Below, one piece after another: positions 8,093 to 11,439 of a stretch of 11,439 bases of DNA. The notes under the pieces were generated by a model that was not told the DNA's origin, did no database searches, and saw only the letters and a program-made list of their open reading frames with translations. The translations under genes were made by a program, and so were the position numbers. Source of the DNA: an uncultured Clostridia bacterium (GTDB taxonomy: Bacteria > Bacillota_A > Clostridia > Oscillospirales > Acutalibacteraceae); contig CALAEU010000205.1 in the NCBI GenBank assembly GCA_937891215.1, positions 1-11,439 of the forward strand, read 5' to 3'. Position 1 is the stretch's first letter. Every line of letters starts with the position of its first letter.

Positions 8093-9509
8093 ATTTAAAC
8101 TCAAGAAATGCATTGTTTGCATCAATCTCTCCACCGGTCATAATTTCGTGAGCGGCATTACTTATATGAGTAAGAATTCTTAAAATGTTTTTGTTTTTTA
8201 TTCGTAACTTTTTAACTATTCTTAATGGCAGAGAAAGAGCAGAGGTGAAAACATTATAGTAAGGAGAGCCAACTTCATGTTTTTCTATTGAACCATCTAA
8301 AATAGAGTGAAAAGCAGAAAAAATCATATCTGTCAACTGCACGTTTTTTAGTTGCTTTGCATCTTTTTTCGGTACTGCTTTACCAAATGTTAAAAGGTTC
8401 ATAATAATAGATGCTTTATAAACAGAAATTTCAGAAATTATTTTAAGCAGTTCACCTAGGAATAACCAAAGATTTTTTGCTTTCTTATTTGAAATACCAA
8501 TTGAAACGAGAAGCGTAACAAACTCTAATTTTCTGTTTTCTCTTGCGGCATCAAATACATTTTTAAAAAGGAATGTAGCGTGATTTTTCAAATAATCATT
8601 TGTGTATGTTTTACCATTATATATGTATTCTTTTAAATGCTTTGTTTTTGTTTCTATTCCGTTGTTTGTTACAGTACAGTAAACAATCGGGGCAGGGTAG
8701 CCACCAATTGAACCTAAATTAAACTCGTAAAAATGGTTGCCGTTTTCATTTTCAAGTTTTCTTATGTGGTGCATGTGTGAGTGCCCTGTGAACATAATGG
8801 AAAGCCCAATATCTGCAAAGTCACGGCACATTTTTTCTTTTCTCTCTACAGAAGTTTTTCCATTTATCGCTCTGTCAAGTTCTGTGAGAAATACGTGGTG
8901 GTGTTGCATACCAAATACTAAATCGCCACGATTTTTAGCGTTCTCAACTTCGTTTTTTATCCAATCAAAATGCTCTTTACTATAACCAGAATTACCTTGC
9001 CCATCCTGGTCATCATCTAAACAAAAAACAGAAATTCCTTCTGTTGGTCTTATAACATAAGAAGATTTATTCTGATGTGTAAAATATTCGCTTACTGCTT
9101 CTTCGGGACCGAAATCTTTATAAAAATCACGGAGTTCTTCAGGTTTTAAGGTTTCAACATCGTGGTAAACTTTTGCTCCTTCAAATCTTCTTGGGTTACC
9201 GTCACAACACCAGTCGTGAGTAGCAGTAACTACATAAACAGGTTTACTCTTTTTGAACTCATAAAGTAAGTGGCGCATTTCCTCGTGGGAAACACGCTCA
9301 CCATCATTAGAAAGGTCACCTGCAATAAGTAAAAATTCTGCATCAGAATTCTCTATTTCATCAAGAGCAGCCGAAATTACACTTTTAGAATGAGCAAGCA
9401 TTTTCTGGTCAGAGTTTGCTCTTAATGTGTAAGCAATACCTGAATTGCCGAGCTTTTCTGAATAGTAATGTGGATCTGCTATAATTGCAAATTTAACCTG
9501 TTTATTCAT
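8091..9509 (-). CDS. Calcineurin-like metallophosphoesterase with atypical GNH motif and unassigned C-terminal region
   Basis: The protein is 472 aa, with no signal peptide and no clear membrane segment, so probably cytoplasmic. Residues 1-290 carry the metallophosphoesterase signatures: ADPH (D12, H14), GDLSNDGE (D65), ATHD (96-99) where GNHD/E is expected, QHHH (202-205) and TGHSHMHH (241-248). Most metal-ligand positions are kept, but the Asn of GNH is Thr97. The substrate cannot be named; the family includes phosphodiesterases, phosphatases and nucleases acting on very different substrates. Residues about 300-472 are rich in Lys, Ile, Leu and Asn, look helical, and match no domain I recognise. 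The start ATG at 9509 lies four bases after the lipoprotein stop, with AGAGTGG at 9523-9517 as the ribosome binding site, so it is the second gene of a two-gene unit. Confidence 0.9.
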   Translation of the reverse strand: MNKQVKFAIIADPHYYSEKLGNSGIAYTLRANSDQKMLAHSKSVISAALDEIENSDAEFLLIAGDLSNDGERVSHEEMRHLLYEFKKSKPVYVVTATHDWCCDGNPRRFEGAKVYHDVETLKPEELRDFYKDFGPEEAVSEYFTHQNKSSYVIRPTEGISVFCLDDDQDGQGNSGYSKEHFDWIKNEVENAKNRGDLVFGMQHHHVFLTELDRAINGKTSVERKEKMCRDFADIGLSIMFTGHSHMHHIRKLENENGNHFYEFNLGSIGGYPAPIVYCTVTNNGIETKTKHLKEYIYNGKTYTNDYLKNHATFLFKNVFDAARENRKLEFVTLLVSIGISNKKAKNLWLFLGELLKIISEISVYKASIIMNLLTFGKAVPKKDAKQLKNVQLTDMIFSAFHSILDGSIEKHEVGSPYYNVFTSALSLPLRIVKKLRIKNKNILRILTHISNAAHEIMTGGEIDANNAFLEFK

Positions 9510-9513
9510 AATT

Positions 9514-10494
9514 TTACCACTCTATGTTAAATGTGTCACCGGTTCTTGTGTATTTTATTGGGTCGGTGATTTGTTTCTTTTGTTCTTCTTTTAAACCTTT
9601 TTCAAAGGCATTTGCCATTTTTCTGTTAGGGAACTCAATTGTCATATCAAGTTCAATAAATTGAGGTATACCTATATGTAAGAATTTAAAACCAGTGAGC
9701 CACCAGTGTTTTTCAGGACCACGGGTAAATACAAGTTCATCCATGTTGTAGAAATCAAAAGACATCTCAAGCATTTCTTCGTCAGTAACACAGTCAAAAT
9801 GTTTCATAACTCTGTCAGTTGGTTTGTTGTAAAAACCGATTTCTGCACCTGCTGTAATACCGTACTGACCTTTCCAGATTTCCATCATCCAGTCTTTGTC
9901 ATCGTAAGTAAAATAAATTTTAGAAGTTGAGTAAACCATACCAACCATTGGCGCAGCAGTATCGTAAACACTGTTGAAACCAAAGTTTCTTTGCCATGAA
10001 TCTAATTGGGTAAAATAAACATCTTGAATAGGGTCGTAGTCAAAACCTGCTGCTACAAGAATTTTTCTTGCGGTAGATTCATCTTTAGCGTTAAAAAGAA
10101 CGTCCTGAACATTAGCTAAATAGTCGCCATCTTCAAAAGTGTTTATTGTGGTTTCTTCAGTTGGTGCAGTTGTAGGATTTGCATCCGAATTATTGTTTGT
10201 TGGCACAGTATTTGAACTCTGTGTCTGACTACTGCTCTGAGTAGTTAATGTTGCACCTGTAGTAACCGCAGTAGCAGTTGTTGTATTATCAGGATTTGAA
10301 ATAACTGCAGAATATGTAAAATCTTCAGCGTAGTAAGGTTCTGTGTAATAGACATCACCAGCAGGTGGGTTTGTAGGAACTACAGTACCATTGTTGAGTG
10401 TACCAGCAATGTTAAGAAGTCCACAACCTGAACAAGTTATAACAACCATAACTAAAAGAGCAGTTATTCTTAAAATATTAGTGTATTTTTTCAT
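9514..10494 (-). CDS. Secreted/lipid-anchored protein with Thr/Ser-rich linker and DUF4474-like domain
   Basis: The protein is 326 aa from ATG 10494. Residues 1-24 are a lipoprotein-type signal: MKK, a hydrophobic run (ITALLVMVVI), then CSGC, with lipidation most likely at C24. Residues 35-118 are a low-complexity Thr/Ser/Asn/Pro linker, as expected for a cell-wall spacer. Residues 122-305 form a globular domain with FDYDPIQDVYF (151-161), WQRNFGF (167-173), EIWKGQYG (205-212) and HWWLTGF (263-269). I recognise this from memory as the DUF4474 pattern common in gut Clostridia; its function is unknown. The frame stays open upstream to an ATG at 10566, but that ATG coincides with the -35 box, while 10494 has GGAGAG six bases ahead and opens straight into a signal peptide. 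The MPE gene follows four bases downstream. Confidence 0.87.
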   Translation of the reverse strand: MKKYTNILRITALLVMVVITCSGCGLLNIAGTLNNGTVVPTNPPAGDVYYTEPYYAEDFTYSAVISNPDNTTTATAVTTGATLTTQSSSQTQSSNTVPTNNNSDANPTTAPTEETTINTFEDGDYLANVQDVLFNAKDESTARKILVAAGFDYDPIQDVYFTQLDSWQRNFGFNSVYDTAAPMVGMVYSTSKIYFTYDDKDWMMEIWKGQYGITAGAEIGFYNKPTDRVMKHFDCVTDEEMLEMSFDFYNMDELVFTRGPEKHWWLTGFKFLHIGIPQFIELDMTIEFPNRKMANAFEKGLKEEQKKQITDPIKYTRTGDTFNIEW

Positions 10495-10500
10495 ATCTTT

Positions 10501-10506
10501 CTCTCC
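10501..10506 (-). promoter_or_regulatory. Shine-Dalgarno that decides the lipoprotein start
   Basis: On the minus strand GGAGAG lies six bases before ATG 10494. The upstream in-frame ATG at 10566 has no comparable site. This supports the 326-aa form beginning with the signal peptide. Confidence 0.82.
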
Positions 10507-10537
10507 ATATTTTGAGTTTGAAATCATATACCAATTC

Positions 10538-10566
10538 ATAATACCACAAAATTCCTGATTTGTCAT
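10538..10566 (-). promoter_or_regulatory. Extended -10 promoter of the lipoprotein-phosphoesterase unit
   Basis: Read leftward, ATGACA (10566-10561, 5/6 to consensus) is followed by a 17-base spacer and TATTAT (10543-10538, 5/6), with a TGG extended -10 element directly before it. Transcription should start near 10531, giving a leader of about 37 bases before the ATG at 10494. Confidence 0.75.
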
Positions 10567-10601
10567 TACTTTTTAGGAAAATAATATTTGTTTAACAATT
10601 A

Positions 10602-10636
10602 TAAGACATAAGACAGGGGGGCGGTTCTGTGTCTTA
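10602..10636. repeat. Tandem TAAGACA pair plus inverted copy around a G-tract
   Basis: TAAGACA occurs twice in tandem (10602-10608, 10609-10615), and its reverse complement TGTCTTA is at 10630-10636. The 14-base loop between them contains six consecutive G's (10616-10621) followed by CGG, striking in an AT-rich region. It could form a hairpin or be a protein-binding site between the two divergent promoters. No T-tract follows on the plus strand, so it does not look like a terminator. Confidence 0.45.
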
Positions 10637-10641
10637 GTCTC

Positions 10642-10659
10642 AGTTGCACACTTGCAACT
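10642..10659. promoter_or_regulatory. 18-bp dyad immediately upstream of the dnaE promoter, possible operator
   Basis: AGTTGCA (10642-10648) and TGCAACT (10653-10659) form a perfect 7-bp inverted repeat with a four-base CACT centre, ending seven bases before the -35 box. Size and position suit a dimeric DNA-binding regulator. The regulator is unknown, and chance cannot be excluded. Confidence 0.45.
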
Positions 10660-10666
10660 AACTTTG

Positions 10667-10695
10667 TTGACACAAAAAAACTTTTAATATATAAT
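10667..10695 (+). promoter_or_regulatory. Perfect-consensus housekeeping sigma promoter of dnaE
   Basis: TTGACA (10667-10672), a 17-base spacer and TATAAT (10690-10695) match the sigma-70/sigma-A consensus at all 12 positions with ideal spacing. Transcription should begin near 10702, leaving a leader of about 25 bases that contains the AGGAG ribosome binding site. Confidence 0.9.
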
Positions 10696-10712
10696 TAATT
10701 AACAAACAAAAC

Positions 10713-10717
10713 AGGAG
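10713..10717 (+). promoter_or_regulatory. dnaE Shine-Dalgarno with no canonical start codon after it
   Basis: AGGAG is a strong site about 11 bases from the predicted 5' end. A start codon would be expected at about 10723-10728, but the in-frame codons there are TTT, ACT and then ACG. The only ATG/GTG/TTG nearby is TTG 10718, which abuts the site and is out of frame. Confidence 0.75.
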
Positions 10718-10728
10718 TTGACTTTACT

Positions 10729-11439
10729 ACGTTCACACATCTTCACGTTCATACCGAATATAGTCTGCTTGACGGTGCTTGCAGAATAAATGATATTTTA
10801 GATTTTGCAAGTGAACAGGGTATGAAAAGTCTTGCCATAACTGACCACGGTGTTATGTTTGGTGCAGTTGAATTTTACAAAAAAGCAAAAGAAAAAGGAA
10901 TAAAACCAATTATAGGGTGCGAAGTTTATGTCGCGCCCCGTTCCCGTTTTGACAAAAATCATACTTTAGACAGTGAACGCAGTCACCTTATATTACTCTG
11001 TAAAAATGAAACTGGTTATAAAAATCTTATTAAACTTGTGTCGCTTGCGTGGACAGATGGTTTTTACACCAAACCACGTGTTGACCACGAAATTTTAGAA
11101 CAATATTCTGATGGTTTAATTGCACTTTCGGGTTGTCTTTTTGGTGAGGTTGCAAAGTCAATACTTGCTCGTGATTTTGAAAATGCAGAAAAAACTGCTC
11201 TCTGGTATAAAAATACATTCGGTGATGGTAACTATTATTTAGAGATGCAAAATCACGATATGGTAGAGGAACGCGAAGTTATAAACGGTGTAATGAAAAT
11301 CAGTCAGAAGCTAAATATTCCCGTTGTTGCTACTAATGATGTTCACTACACAAGAAAAGAAGATGCAGATATTCAGCGAGTGTTGATTGCTATTGGCACA
11401 AACAAAACAGTAAATGAAGAAAATGCACTCTCTTTCCCG
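10729..11439 (+). CDS. dnaE: DNA polymerase III subunit alpha (DnaE), N-terminal PHP-domain part; 3' end beyond window; start codon unclear
   Basis: The open frame runs to the last base (237 codons from 10729) and encodes the N-terminus of the replicative polymerase alpha subunit. Visible are HLHVHTEYSLLDGACRI (from 10738; the PHP motif I, normally a few residues after the start Met), LAITDHGVMFGAVEFYKKAK, IIGCEVYVAPRSR, SHLILLCKNETGYKNLIKLVS, LSGCLFGEVAKSIL, YLEMQNHD and NIPVVATNDVHY. These match DnaE rather than PolC, which has OB and exonuclease regions around PHP. The frame is open back to a TAA at 10696-10698 but contains no ATG, GTG or TTG before the PHP motif. I place the start at ACG 10729, one base from ATG, as the least bad choice. 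The first in-frame ATG (10822) would remove motif I. Confidence 0.9.

Larger units (their letters stand above)
10495..10728. other. Divergent intergenic regulatory region
   Basis: This gap of about 234 bases holds, left to right, the lipoprotein SD and its extended -10 promoter (minus strand), about 100 bases with the TAAGACA repeats, G-tract and 18-bp dyad, then the dnaE promoter and SD. I find no convincing small ORF or structured RNA gene in it. Confidence 0.7.

Noticed and set aside
10492..10566. ATG 10566 as the start of a 350-aa lipoprotein
   Set aside because: That ATG is the -35 box of the apparent promoter, has no SD, and would place 24 polar residues before the signal peptide.
10598..10603. 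TATAAT on the minus strand as the lipoprotein promoter
   Set aside because: No recognisable -35 lies 16-18 bases upstream; the ATGACA-N17-TGGTATTAT promoter closer to the gene is much better.
10718..10720. TTG directly after AGGAG as the dnaE start
   Set aside because: It is out of frame with the PHP motif, has no spacing from the SD, and its frame soon ends.
10822..10824. First in-frame ATG of dnaE
   Set aside because: Starting here would delete the conserved HLHVHTEYSLLDG metal-binding motif, and no SD precedes it.
1..11439. Mobile elements, CRISPR array, defence system, tRNA or rRNA
   Set aside because: No transposase or integrase, no spaced repeats, no tRNA cloverleaf or rRNA sequence seen on either strand.

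Overview
The window reads as chromosomal DNA from a low-GC anaerobic Firmicute, most likely class Clostridia (Oscillospiraceae/Ruminococcaceae-like). The pointers are the AT-rich composition, AGGAG-type ribosome binding sites, TTGACA/TATAAT promoters, a ThrSer-rich lipoprotein with a DUF4474-like domain, and clostridial-looking shikimate enzymes. The lineage is inferred from composition and protein style only.

Positions 2-8055 (+) carry one tightly packed operon that enters from the left edge. It encodes a class I/II aminotransferase (5' end outside the window), PheA (chorismate mutase-prephenate dehydratase-ACT), AroB, AroC, a fused AroE-AroK protein, AroQ (type II dehydroquinase), AroA, and a type I (AroF/G/H-class) DAHP synthase. 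Genes overlap by 1-4 bases or lie 0-7 bases apart. All seven steps from PEP + erythrose 4-phosphate to chorismate are present, followed by chorismate to phenylpyruvate (PheA) and a likely final transamination to phenylalanine. The enzyme of the first committed step is encoded last. The operon ends in a strong hairpin terminator (8055-8092) shared with the convergent unit on the other strand.

Positions 8091-10494 (-) hold a two-gene unit read leftward: a 326-aa lipoprotein with a disordered Thr/Ser/Asn linker and a DUF4474-like domain, then a 472-aa cytoplasmic calcineurin-like metallophosphoesterase with an altered GNH motif and an unassigned C-terminal third. An extended -10 promoter at 10538-10566 (-) fixes the lipoprotein start at 10494.

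Positions 10495-10728 are a divergent intergenic region with that promoter, a small repeat/G-tract hairpin, an 18-bp dyad and a perfect-consensus promoter (TTGACA-N17-TATAAT) firing rightward. Downstream is the N-terminal PHP domain of DnaE (DNA polymerase III alpha), cut by the right edge. The dnaE reading frame has promoter, SD and intact PHP motif but no ATG/GTG/TTG start in the expected place. That is the strangest point in the window. Otherwise the window is mostly core metabolism and replication, and I see no mobile element, defence locus or CRISPR array.
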